Assembly (NCBI GenBank): GCA_046263155.1
Contig: JBHELF010000063.1
Span: forward strand, 1 to 46,604
Reading direction: 5' to 3'
Length of the DNA: 46,604 nt
DNA from: DATADF01 sp046263155
GTDB lineage: Bacteria; Actinomycetota; CADDZG01; WHSQ01
Of this stretch, positions 7,846 to 15,693 are shown piece by piece. The translations under genes and the position numbers were made by a program. The notes under the pieces are model-generated. The model searched no databases, was not told the DNA's origin, and saw only the letters and a program-made list of their open reading frames with translations. Position 1 is the stretch's first letter. Each line of letters opens with the position of its first letter.

Positions 7846-9378
7846 CTACCTGCCTTTCCTGGACTCGTTCGATTTGTCCTTTTCCTTAACACGCTTCGCG
7901 GGCACCTTTTTCCCCTTTGGTGGGGGCACCGCCTCGGAGCGGGGGCCGCCGCCGCGAGCTGCCGCTCTGGCTGCAGGGGCTGCGGTGGGAAGCGGCGCCC
8001 TCAATCTGAGAGCCGACCATGGCATCTCGACGAAGCGGTCCGCGCCGCTCAAAGCCAGGGCCTTCATCAGCCTGTACATGAGGTAACCAAGCAGCGGCGG
8101 CAAAACGAGCAGCGCGATCCGATAGATCATCGTCACCCGTCCCACGGGAACCTCGAACGCGATCGCCAGAAGGTCGTTGCTGGCTGCAAAGTGCAGAACC
8201 GTTAGAAAAGTGAGTGCCGCAACTCCCAGACCGGCGCGCACCGGATGGTCACGCGTGAGGCCGAGCAGGTGATGAGGCTGGTGGTCGCGCGTGAAACGCG
8301 CTTCCAGGAAGGGCCACGCAAATAGCAAGGTGAAGAGAAGCCCGGGCAACAGGACCGCAGGGAAGAACGGGTTCGGAATCTCGAAGCCAAAGGCCCGCAC
8401 CTCCCACGCGGGAAACAGACGCAGCGCGCCCTCGATGAACCCGAGCCACCAATCGGGCTGCGCGGGAGAGGTCACCTGGTGTGGGACGAACGGTCCATAG
8501 AGCCAAACCGGGTTTATCTGGACGAGCCCGCCGAGCGCGAACAGGACGCCGGCGATCGCAAAGAAGAGCGCAACCGACTTGGCGGTATAGGTGGGCCACA
8601 GGCGCGACCCCACGACGTTCGTCTCCAGGCGACCCGGGCCGGGGAAATCGGTGTGCTTCTGACGCCACACGATCGCGAGATGAATGGTGAGCAACCCGAT
8701 GATCGCCGCGGGCACGATCATCACGTGAGTAACGAACAATCTCGGGATGATCTCCTCCGCCGGAAACTCGCCTCCGAAGATGAGAAAAGCGGCCCACGTT
8801 CCTATGAGGGGGACCGACAGCGCAATCGAGTGGGCGATACGAAGACCCGTTCCCGACAGCAAATCGTCCGGCAGCGAGTAGCCGGTGAAGCCGTTGAAGA
8901 TAGCCAGGATCAACAGCGTCAGCCCGACGATCCAGTTGATCTCCCTCGGCTTCCGGAACGCTCCCGTGAAGAAGATTCGAATCAGGTGCGCCACGATCGC
9001 CGCCAGAAAAACGACGGCCGCCCAGTGATGTGTTTGGCGCATGACAAGGCCGGCCCTCACATCGAACGAGAGACGCAAGGTCGAGTTGTACGCGTCGGAG
9101 ATCTCGGCCCCCCTGAGAGGCGCGTACGACCCCTCGTAGATCGTTTCGTTGACGCTCGGGTCGAAAAAGAAACTGAGAAAGATCCCCGTGAGAAGAAGGA
9201 CGACGAATGAGTACATCGCGATCTCGCCCAACATGAAGGACCAGTGATCGGGAAACACCTTGTTCAGGGCGGCCTGCGCGAATGCGCCTGTTCCCAGCCG
9301 CTCGTCGATCCCGCGCGCGAGTCCTTTAAGCACGGCCCCGATTCCAAAATCCGGGGCCGATCGGCTCGGGGAAGTCAC
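7846..9378 (-). CDS. qcrB: Cytochrome b subunit of the menaquinol:cytochrome c reductase
   Basis: A 510-residue integral membrane cytochrome b. Two b hemes are ligated by His117/His131 (QTHHWAAVVFLAAIVAH) and His218/His233 (THVMIVPAAIIGLLTIH); the spacings of 14 and 15 are cytochrome b6-like. The C-terminal half has the expected extra helices and ends in a basic Ala/Pro/Lys-rich tail of about 60 residues, probably cytoplasmic. It oxidises menaquinol within the bc complex. The start used is GTG 9378, overlapping qcrA by 53 bp; a second in-frame GTG at 9333 would shrink the overlap to 8 bp and is equally plausible. Neither has a strong ribosome binding site, so translational coupling is likely. 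Confidence 0.95.
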   Translation of the reverse strand: MTSPSRSAPDFGIGAVLKGLARGIDERLGTGAFAQAALNKVFPDHWSFMLGEIAMYSFVVLLLTGIFLSFFFDPSVNETIYEGSYAPLRGAEISDAYNSTLRLSFDVRAGLVMRQTHHWAAVVFLAAIVAHLIRIFFTGAFRKPREINWIVGLTLLILAIFNGFTGYSLPDDLLSGTGLRIAHSIALSVPLIGTWAAFLIFGGEFPAEEIIPRLFVTHVMIVPAAIIGLLTIHLAIVWRQKHTDFPGPGRLETNVVGSRLWPTYTAKSVALFFAIAGVLFALGGLVQINPVWLYGPFVPHQVTSPAQPDWWLGFIEGALRLFPAWEVRAFGFEIPNPFFPAVLLPGLLFTLLFAWPFLEARFTRDHQPHHLLGLTRDHPVRAGLGVAALTFLTVLHFAASNDLLAIAFEVPVGRVTMIYRIALLVLPPLLGYLMYRLMKALALSGADRFVEMPWSALRLRAPLPTAAPAARAAARGGGPRSEAVPPPKGKKVPAKRVKEKDKSNESRKGR

Positions 9379-10156
9379 CGCGCGCGATCAGGTAACCCTC
9401 CTCGTCGATGTCGAGCGGCAGCTGAGGCAGCGGTCGGGTCGCGGGGCCGGCGGTCGGCTTAGCTCCCTCCATCACGGAAAAAACGGATTGATGGCACGGG
9501 CAGAACAGCTCGCGTGTATCGGCTTGATAGAGGCCCACCGGGCAGCCGGCGTGCGTGCACACCTTGGAGAAGGCGACGAAACCCTCCACCGAGGCACCCT
9601 CGGGTCCCGGTGCAGCATCGCCGGAGGGAAGTCGGATCAAGATCGTCTGCGAGTCCGCCGCCTCGCTGTGACCTTCGGGAAAGACGGTGAGGACGCCGTC
9701 GACCGTCACGTCCGCGGCCCCAACCGGGAATCCCTCCTCGGTGACCAGCCGGACCCCGGCGCGCCACGAGGTGGCGAACAACTCCCGTCCCGGCCGCGTA
9801 CCCAGGGAGCGGATCGGAAATAGCGAGGCCAGTCCCAAAGCCCCCAGGGCAAGGCCGAGGAGTCGTCCGATGAACGCTCGTCGTTGAAGAGGCTCGGCTC
9901 CCGCCTCAAACGCGCTGATCGCGTCGTCGCCGGCGGTCGACGGCGAGTAGAGGACCTTGCGCTCCTCGCTCACCGAGCCCCCCGGCAATGCGGCTTTGGC
10001 GAAGAGCGCGAGTCCCACGGCAATGCCGCCCAGCGAAATGCCGAGCAGGAATCCCTCGAGCTGCGGTTGGCCCCCGCGGAGATAGACGATGGCCAGTCCC
10101 AGCGACGCTGCCGTGCTGGCGACGAAAGCGAGTCCGATCGCGCGGCCCCGGTTCAC
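9326..10156 (-). CDS. qcrA: Rieske iron-sulfur subunit, actinobacterial three-helix type
   Basis: A 276-residue Rieske protein. The [2Fe-2S] ligands are Cys200/His202 (CTHAGC) and Cys219/His222 (CPCHQS), with Cys205 and Cys221 forming the stabilising disulfide. Three membrane helices precede the cluster domain (about 5-26, 34-54 and 93-115), the layout characteristic of actinobacterial QcrA rather than the single-helix proteobacterial form. It passes electrons from menaquinol to QcrC. It overlaps the end of qcrC by 4 bp and itself overlaps the start of qcrB, so all three subunits are co-translated. Confidence 0.96.
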   Translation of the reverse strand: MNRGRAIGLAFVASTAASLGLAIVYLRGGQPQLEGFLLGISLGGIAVGLALFAKAALPGGSVSEERKVLYSPSTAGDDAISAFEAGAEPLQRRAFIGRLLGLALGALGLASLFPIRSLGTRPGRELFATSWRAGVRLVTEEGFPVGAADVTVDGVLTVFPEGHSEAADSQTILIRLPSGDAAPGPEGASVEGFVAFSKVCTHAGCPVGLYQADTRELFCPCHQSVFSVMEGAKPTAGPATRPLPQLPLDIDEEGYLIARGDFPEPIGPGFWNRGRA

Positions 10157-10947
10157 GGATCACCTCTCCTGGTGCCGATCCAACGCGCGAAGGCGACCAT
10201 CAGTCCGAGCCCGATGATCCAGCCGACCGCACCTTCGGCAACGGGTCCGATGCGTCCGATGGGTCCGCCGCCTCGGTCGTCGGGTTCCTGCAGATAGGCG
10301 ACGTAGTCCACGACCGCGTTGAGCTCGTCGTCGTCGAAGACCCCGGAACCGAATACGGGCATGGTGCCCGGGCCCGTACGGATCGCCTCTGCGATCTGAG
10401 TCGGGGTCGAGCGATGGAGGTCCGGCGCGATGAAACCGCTATTCGGCGCGCCTTCCTCACCCGGGCGGCCCTTCGTGAGGGCGCCGCCGATCCCAGTGGT
10501 GGAATGGCAGGCGGCGCAATTTTCCTGGTAGAGGTGCTGGCCCAATGCGAGATCGGCGGTGCCGGATCTGAGCACCGGCACATCGAAGCCTTCGGCTTCG
10601 AGGGTACGGCTGTAGGCGACGAGCGCCGCGATCTGCTCTTCGCGGTAAGCGACCTCGCCGGGCACGACGCGCTCATCGGGGTCTTCGATCGGCATGCGCC
10701 CTGTCGTCAGAACGAAATCGACGAGCGCGGGGCCACCCGGGTCGCGGAGGATGTCCGGCGCCCTCGTGGTGCCCTCCCCCGCTCGACCATGGCACCAGGC
10801 GCAGTCTCTGAGCCACAGCTGCTGACCACTGTGAGCCAAAGGTGTGGAGACAACAGTCGCAGGACGGTAGGGGGCCGCGCTCTCCCCGGTGTAATTGCAT
10901 GCGGCGAGAGCGAGGAGCAGAGCGCAAGGAAACCCGCGGCGTGTCAC
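10153..10947 (-). CDS. qcrC: Diheme cytochrome c subunit QcrC
   Basis: A 264-residue protein with two CxxCH heme c sites: CAWCH (Cys49-His53) and CAACH in the second domain. The N-terminus (FPCALLLALAACNYTG) looks like a lipoprotein signal with a lipobox cysteine, and a C-terminal helix (GWIIGLGLMVAFARWIG) anchors the protein, so the hemes face outside. This is the diheme arrangement of actinobacterial bc complexes, in which QcrC replaces soluble cytochrome c and passes electrons straight to the oxidase. It overlaps the ctaG-like gene upstream and qcrA downstream by 4 bp each. Confidence 0.94.
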   Translation of the reverse strand: MTRRGFPCALLLALAACNYTGESAAPYRPATVVSTPLAHSGQQLWLRDCAWCHGRAGEGTTRAPDILRDPGGPALVDFVLTTGRMPIEDPDERVVPGEVAYREEQIAALVAYSRTLEAEGFDVPVLRSGTADLALGQHLYQENCAACHSTTGIGGALTKGRPGEEGAPNSGFIAPDLHRSTPTQIAEAIRTGPGTMPVFGSGVFDDDELNAVVDYVAYLQEPDDRGGGPIGRIGPVAEGAVGWIIGLGLMVAFARWIGTRRGDP

Positions 10948-11558
10948 GGCTCATCCACCGCCGCGGCCTGGGGATACCCGCGCAGCATCTGCGCGAGCAA
11001 CGCCAACAGCACGATGAGATAGACGGCCCCCGCAGGCACCCACATGATCACCCCGGCCAACTGCTGGTCTTCGAGCGGACTAAGACCCCTCGTCGTGGAG
11101 ACATGAGAGCGATAAAGGACTCCGTTCGCGAAGGTGATCAATGCCCCGAGAGCGCCGCTCTGCAGCATGGTGACGAATACCAATCCGACGCGCGCGGGGT
11201 GCCCCGCCTCGGTGCGCCCCGCCACGACCCGCCAGAAGAGCAAACCGGCGACGAAAAACGAGACGTGCTCCAGCACGTGGAGCGGTGGAATATCGAGCGC
11301 CGCGTCGTAGAGCCGCGGCAGATGCCAGATCCACAGAACCACGAGATTCACGACCGCAACCAATAGCGGGGACAGACGCGAGGGCCGAGCGGTGCGGGTT
11401 GAGCCCCACACGAAGAGGGCGGGAGCCACGAGCATGATCAAAAGGTGCTGGACCATGTGTGCCGAGAAGCGCTCGTCGGCCGCCGAATGAAGCGGCGGCA
11501 GCACCGCACCCAGGAGCACGACCACCCCCGCAAGGGAAAGGAACCGGCTGCGCGTCAT
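10944..11558 (-). CDS. ctaG: CtaG-like cytochrome c oxidase assembly protein
   Basis: A 204-residue polytopic membrane protein of the caa3-type CtaG family (DUF1404-like), which is unrelated to Cox11. Recognisable segments are HMVQHLLIMLVAPALFVWG near the N-terminus, then LWIWHLPRLYDAAL, LEHVSFFVAGLLFWRV and a final helix GAVYLIVLLALLAQML; five or six helices are visible. Conserved His residues in the first segments suggest copper handling, and the family is linked to CuB insertion in subunit I. It lies between the oxidase and bc genes, overlapping both neighbours by 4 bp, which supports an assembly role for this oxidase. Confidence 0.88.
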   Translation of the reverse strand: MTRSRFLSLAGVVVLLGAVLPPLHSAADERFSAHMVQHLLIMLVAPALFVWGSTRTARPSRLSPLLVAVVNLVVLWIWHLPRLYDAALDIPPLHVLEHVSFFVAGLLFWRVVAGRTEAGHPARVGLVFVTMLQSGALGALITFANGVLYRSHVSTTRGLSPLEDQQLAGVIMWVPAGAVYLIVLLALLAQMLRGYPQAAAVDEP

Positions 11559-11977
11559 GGGGAGGACCTGCAGACATCGAGCAGAACCGGCGGCGCGAAC
11601 GAAACCAGCAACGCGACCGTGTAGAGAACGCTGTTCATCACTCCGGCGATCGCCATCCAGCGCGCGCGATCACCCACGTGGCCGCCTTGTGCTCCGGATG
11701 TGCGGCGCAGACAGCCGAGCGACACGGCTGCTGCTGCCAGCGCGACCGCAGTCAGTAGAACGCTGACGCCGACCGCGACTGTGGTAACGCTGAATCCCGC
11801 GATCTCGCCGGATGCCGTGGCCGCCGGAGAGCATGCGAACCACTCCTCGAGGCTGTAGTTCAAGAGCAACTGCGTGACCCAGGCTAGGGGGGCACCGAGG
11901 AGTCCGAACCACAGCCGCAGAGAGCCGACGCCCTCCCGGCGGGTGATCTCCTCGGCCGTCGTCGCGTGAATGTTCAT
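11555..11977 (-). CDS. Small membrane protein inside the oxidase operon
   Basis: A 140-residue protein with three predicted helices (about LRLWFGLLGAPLAWVTQLLL, FSVTTVAVGVSVLLTAVALA and WMAIAGVMNSVLYTVALLVS). The ATG at 11977 forms an ATGA overlap with the ctaE stop, and its own stop overlaps the ctaG-like start by 4 bp. The open frame upstream of 11977 lies inside ctaE and is not used. I do not recognise a named family. Its fixed place between ctaE and ctaG suggests an accessory or assembly subunit of the oxidase, comparable in position to subunit IV, but with no visible homology. Confidence 0.75.
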   Translation of the reverse strand: MNIHATTAEEITRREGVGSLRLWFGLLGAPLAWVTQLLLNYSLEEWFACSPAATASGEIAGFSVTTVAVGVSVLLTAVALAAAAVSLGCLRRTSGAQGGHVGDRARWMAIAGVMNSVLYTVALLVSFAPPVLLDVCRSSP

Positions 11978-12609
11978 AGCTTCGGCGAGAAGTAGATGGT
12001 CGAGAACACGGCGATCCAGACGACGTCCACGAAGTGCCAATACATGGCGAAGTTTTGAACCGTCACGTGCCGCTGTTCGTCAAAGGCCCCCCGCCAAGCT
12101 CGCACCTGTGTCCAGGCACTGAATAAGAGGCCGACCAGAACGTGCGCCGCGTGAAACCCCGTAAGCGTGAAATAGAGCGAGCCATAGACATTCGTCCGCG
12201 GCGTGAACTCTTGGAGCTCATCCGGCCATTCGACGCCGAGCGTGATCGCAAGGAACGTGGCCCCCAACAGGAAACCGGCAGCCAGACCCCAGCGCAGCCG
12301 CGCCACCTGTCCGCGCCGGATTCCCGATTCGGCGATATGGACCGGAATGCTCGACGAGAGCAAGATTGCGCTCATCACCAGCGGCAGGCCCAATTCAGGT
12401 GCGGAGATGTCCCCCGGAGGCCACGCTCCCGTCGTACGAAAGCGCAGGAAGAAGTAGGTCGCGATCAGCGCGGCGAACAGAGTCGCCTCCGTCGCGATCA
12501 GCCAGACCATCCCCCACCAACCGAACGAGCGAGGGCCATGTGCATGCAGCGAGAGATCGGCCTCCGGCTTTGGGCGTGAGCGTCCGCGGGTCACAGTGGC
12601 GACGCTCAC
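11974..12609 (-). CDS. ctaE: Cytochrome c oxidase subunit III
   Basis: A 211-residue subunit III starting at GTG 12609, which overlaps the ctaD stop by 4 bp. Typical sequences are WGMVWLIATEATLFAALIATYFFLRFR, SSIPVHIAESGIRRGQ, LTGFHAAHVLVGLLF and the C-terminal YWHFVDVVWIAVFSTIYF, giving five helices. The frame is open much further upstream, to 13104, but that part lies inside ctaD in another frame and is non-coding. The acidic residue in helix 1 (IATEATLF) corresponds to the conserved Glu of subunit III. It stabilises the catalytic subunit and may guide oxygen or protons. Confidence 0.95.
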   Translation of the reverse strand: MSVATVTRGRSRPKPEADLSLHAHGPRSFGWWGMVWLIATEATLFAALIATYFFLRFRTTGAWPPGDISAPELGLPLVMSAILLSSSIPVHIAESGIRRGQVARLRWGLAAGFLLGATFLAITLGVEWPDELQEFTPRTNVYGSLYFTLTGFHAAHVLVGLLFSAWTQVRAWRGAFDEQRHVTVQNFAMYWHFVDVVWIAVFSTIYFSPKL

Positions 12610-14486
12610 GTCTCTTGCGTCTCCCCGCGCGGCCAGAACCAACCCATCAGCGCGGCACCCGCGGCCACGATCGCTGCGACGGTCACGAGATGAGCGTCGA
12701 GGAGAACCGAATAGAAAAAGGCCAGCAGCGCCAGCGTCAGATAGAAGGGCCACGGCGATTCGCGAGGCATGTGCACGAGAGCCTGGGGCTCCGCATCTAG
12801 GAGGCTCGTCGACAGCGTCACGTGACCTTCGTCGAGCGCATATCCGCCCTTCGCCGGTGGCTGTCCGCCTTTCAATTCCGGCTGATCCCAGACGGGCTCC
12901 TTGCTTCGGACCGTCGGGACGGTAACGAAGTTGTAGTGCGGAGGCGGAGAGGTGGTCGCCCACTCGAGGGTCTCCCCCTCCCAGGGATCGTCGCCCGCGG
13001 CCGGACCCGACCTCAGGGCCTTCACCCAGGCGACCACGATCGCGAGCAACCCCGCGGCCAGCATGAAGGCACCGATCGTGGAGACGAGGTTGTAGCCATC
13101 CCAACCGAGGCCCGCCTGGTACGTGTACGTCCGTCGCGGTTGCCCAAGCAGCCCCGAGATGTGCAACGGAAACATGTTGAGGTTGAAACCCAGGAAGACG
13201 AGCCAGAAGGAAAGCTTCCCCAATCGTTCATCGAGGAGGCGTCCGATCATCTTGGGCCCCCAATGGAAAAGCGCCGCGAGCATCGGGAAGACCGCGCCAC
13301 CGACGAGCACGTAGTGCAGGTGCGCCACGACGAAGTACGAATCGGTGGTTGCTTGGTCGAACGGAATCGCCGAGAACATGACTCCGGTCACGCCGCCGAT
13401 CACGAAGGTCGCGATGAAGCCGATGATGTAAAGCATCGGTGTTTTGAGCACAGGCCTGCCCTTCACCATGGTCGCCAGCCAGGCAAAAACTTGAACTCCC
13501 GACGGGATCGCGACCATGAACGACGCGGCGGATACGAAAGCCATAGTCATTTGTGGAAGGCCCGTCGCAAACATGTGGTGCACCCATACGCCGAATCCGA
13601 TCAGAGCGGTGGCGAGCTCGCCGAGGACGATGTACGTGTAGCCGATCATCGGACGGCGAACGTGAGTGGGAATGATGGCCGACGCGATACCGAAGGCCGG
13701 CAGCACGACGATGTAGACCTCAGGATGGCCGAAGATCCAGAAGAGATGCTGCCAGAGCAGCGGGTCTCCCCCGGCCGCCGCATCGAAGAAGTGGAATCCG
13801 AACTTTCGCTGCAGCTCCAGCAAGACCGCGGCGAGCGTCAGGAGCGGCAGCGCGAAGACGATCTGAAAGGCCATGGCGAGCTCGCCCCACACGAAGATGG
13901 GTATCCGGTTCAAGGTCATCCCCGGGGCGCGGAGCTTGAAGATCGTGACGATGAAGTTGATCGCGCCGCCGGTCGACGAAATACCCAAGAAAATCAAACC
14001 GAGTGCGTAGAAATCGATGTTGGTTCCCGGGCTGAAACGCTGATCTCCCAGTGGCAGGTAATTGAACCAACCGTCGTTGGGGGCCGAGCCGGTCAAGAAC
14101 GCGGAATACATGAAGATGCCGCCGGCGAGAAAAACCCAATAGCCGAAGGCGTTCAACCGCGGAAACGCCATGTCGCGGGCGCCGATCATCAGCGGAACGA
14201 AGTAATTGCCGAAGCCCGAAAGCACCGGCATGGCGAAGAGAAACATCATCGTGATCCCGTGCATCGAGAACATCTGGTTGAACGGTTCGGGCTGCAGCAC
14301 GTCGAGATTCGGCGCGGCCAGCTGGGTACGGATGAGAAGCGCCTGGATGCCGCCGAAGGCGAAGAAGGCGAAGCCCGTGTAGAAGTAGCGAAGGCCGATC
14401 CGTTTGTGATCGACCGTCGAGATGAAACCCGCAAGGCCGGGCCTCTCGGCCCAGATTCCTTCGAGTCGTTCCGCCAGCGCAACCAC
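12606..14486 (-). CDS. ctaD: Cytochrome c oxidase subunit I (heme-copper catalytic subunit)
   Basis: A 626-residue subunit I. Heme a ligands are His76 and His391, heme a3 is His389 (VAHLHYVLVG), and CuB ligands are His254, His303 and His304 (WVHHMFATG). Tyr258 in GHPEVY is placed for the His-Tyr crosslink, and the Glu in the same motif marks an A-type oxidase with a D-channel. After helix 12 (about residue 480) there is a hydrophilic stretch of about 80 residues and then two extra helices (about 575-620), as in long caa3-type subunits that carry part of another subunit. The GTG start directly follows the ctaC stop with no gap. Confidence 0.97.
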   Translation of the reverse strand: MVALAERLEGIWAERPGLAGFISTVDHKRIGLRYFYTGFAFFAFGGIQALLIRTQLAAPNLDVLQPEPFNQMFSMHGITMMFLFAMPVLSGFGNYFVPLMIGARDMAFPRLNAFGYWVFLAGGIFMYSAFLTGSAPNDGWFNYLPLGDQRFSPGTNIDFYALGLIFLGISSTGGAINFIVTIFKLRAPGMTLNRIPIFVWGELAMAFQIVFALPLLTLAAVLLELQRKFGFHFFDAAAGGDPLLWQHLFWIFGHPEVYIVVLPAFGIASAIIPTHVRRPMIGYTYIVLGELATALIGFGVWVHHMFATGLPQMTMAFVSAASFMVAIPSGVQVFAWLATMVKGRPVLKTPMLYIIGFIATFVIGGVTGVMFSAIPFDQATTDSYFVVAHLHYVLVGGAVFPMLAALFHWGPKMIGRLLDERLGKLSFWLVFLGFNLNMFPLHISGLLGQPRRTYTYQAGLGWDGYNLVSTIGAFMLAAGLLAIVVAWVKALRSGPAAGDDPWEGETLEWATTSPPPHYNFVTVPTVRSKEPVWDQPELKGGQPPAKGGYALDEGHVTLSTSLLDAEPQALVHMPRESPWPFYLTLALLAFFYSVLLDAHLVTVAAIVAAGAALMGWFWPRGETQET

Positions 14487-15497
14487 CTAGTTGAGCTGCT
14501 CCAGAAACGCGAGAACGGCTTGGAGCTCGGAGTCGGTGAGCTCCGAGGGTGGCATGGCGACGCCGGGCTTTACGCCTTGGGGGTCGGAAATGAAGCGTGC
14601 CAGCCCGGCCGCTGTGTTCGGAAGGACGCCCGCCAACGTCTCTCTAGAAGCCAGGTGCGTCAGGTCCGGACCCGCGACTCCTTGGGCCGTGGTTCCTCGG
14701 ATCGCGTGGCAACCACTGCACGACGAGGTGAGAAAGATCGAGGCCCCCTCGAGCGCATCGGGAGCGGTGGGCTCGGCGACGGGCGCGGCCTGAGATTCCA
14801 CCCAGGTATCGAAGTCCTGGCCAGATTCCGCGACCACCCAGAAGTTCATGTTGGCGTGCTGGAGACCACAGAACTCGGCGCAGAATCCACGGTAGCGACC
14901 GGGACGGTCGGCCTGGATCCACATGAAGTTGTGCCGTCCAGGGATGTTGTCGGTCTTCACCTGCAGACGCGGGACCCAGAAGCTGTGGATTACATCGCGG
15001 GTCGTGAGGTCGAGACGCACCGGGACGCCCGTGGGGATATGGATCTCGTTGGCCGTGATCGCGCCGTTGGGGTAGCGAGCCTCCCACCACCAGTCGCGCG
15101 CGCTGACCTCGATCGTCATCACCGGATCGGAGCCGGAGGCCTGCAGCGCGTGCATCTCAGCGAGCGAGAAGAGATAGACACCGATGAGAATCAGCGCGGG
15201 CACGCCGACACCGGCGATGGCGATGAAGGGTTCGCCCCAACGAGGCTCACTGCGATCGATGCCCGCCTCATGCTCACGCCGGCCACGGAGTATCGAAGCA
15301 ATCAAAAGGCCCGCGACGATGACAAAGACCACGGCCGAGATCCACAACATCGGCCACCAGAGCCGGGCAGCGTGCTCGGCCCCCGGCCCCGCGGGCTCGA
15401 GCATCGATCCCGGTTCGCCGCCGCACGCGCCCAGAACGAGCGCGGCGCAGGCCGAACCGCTGAACGAAAGCAGCCGTTTCGCTCGGGCCGCCTTCGT
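14487..15497 (-). CDS. ctaC: Cytochrome c oxidase subunit II with fused heme c (caa3 type)
   Basis: Subunit II. From the first standard start, ATG 15404, it has 305 residues: two membrane helices, a CuA domain with Cys175, Cys179, His183 and Met186 (CAEFCGLQHANM) plus His140, and a C-terminal cytochrome c domain with CSGCH (229-233). The frame continues upstream for 31 codons to ACG 15495-15497 and encodes a convincing lipoprotein leader: KAARAKRLL, a hydrophobic core and lipobox LGAC|GG. A strong GGGGAGG site lies 7 nt before the ACG. No ATG, GTG or TTG occurs between the upstream stop (15516-15518) and 15404, so the true start is ACG, possibly ATA (15501-15503), or an altered ATG. Confidence 0.93.
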   Translation of the reverse strand, partial: TKAARAKRLLSFSGSACAALVLGACGGEPGSMLEPAGPGAEHAARLWWPMLWISAVVFVIVAGLLIASILRGRREHEAGIDRSEPRWGEPFIAIAGVGVPALILIGVYLFSLAEMHALQASGSDPVMTIEVSARDWWWEARYPNGAITANEIHIPTGVPVRLDLTTRDVIHSFWVPRLQVKTDNIPGRHNFMWIQADRPGRYRGFCAEFCGLQHANMNFWVVAESGQDFDTWVESQAAPVAEPTAPDALEGASIFLTSSCSGCHAIRGTTAQGVAGPDLTHLASRETLAGVLPNTAAGLARFISDPQGVKPGVAMPPSELTDSELQAVLAFLEQLN

Positions 15498-15516
15498 CGA
15501 TATACCTCCCCTAAGT
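15498..15516 (-). promoter_or_regulatory. Ribosome binding site upstream of the ctaC leader without a standard start codon
   Basis: On the minus strand the sequence TTAGGGGAGG ends 7 nt before ACG 15497, ideal spacing for initiation there. ATA 15503 sits only 1 nt after the GGAGG core. No ATG, GTG or TTG is in frame with ctaC between this site and base 15404. Confidence 0.6.
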
Positions 15517-15526
15517 CAAGCGGGAG

Positions 15527-15628
15527 CTACTTGCCTTTTTTCGCCTGCTTGGCTTTGCGCTTTTCCTTCAGACTTTTCTGAGGCTGCTTCTTGGAGTCCT
15601 TCGATCCGCCCTTGTCCTTGTTGGCCAT
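15527..15628 (-). CDS. Tiny Lys-rich protein (33 aa)
   Basis: A 33-codon gene beginning MANKDKGGSKDSKK and ending KQAKKGK, with about 40% lysine plus arginine. AGAGGAG lies 6 nt before the ATG, a good ribosome binding site, which together with the clean ORF supports a real gene. Very similar short basic proteins are common and usually unannotated in Actinomycetota; their function is unknown, and nucleic-acid or ribosome binding is only a guess from charge. It lies 30 bp upstream of the ctaC leader on the same strand and may be the first gene of that transcript. Confidence 0.7.
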   Translation of the reverse strand: MANKDKGGSKDSKKQPQKSLKEKRKAKQAKKGK

Positions 15629-15693
15629 TGATGTCTCCTCTCGTGGTTGAACGCGCCTAAGAGTACGAACTTACGCGAAGGTGGGCGACCGTT

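Noticed and set aside
12822..15581. 919-codon open frame on the plus strand across ctaC-ctaD
   Set aside because: It is antisense to the oxidase genes, whose minus-strand frames are clearly conserved. Its composition (Arg/Asp/Glu/His-rich with few hydrophobic residues) is the usual shadow of high-GC genes.
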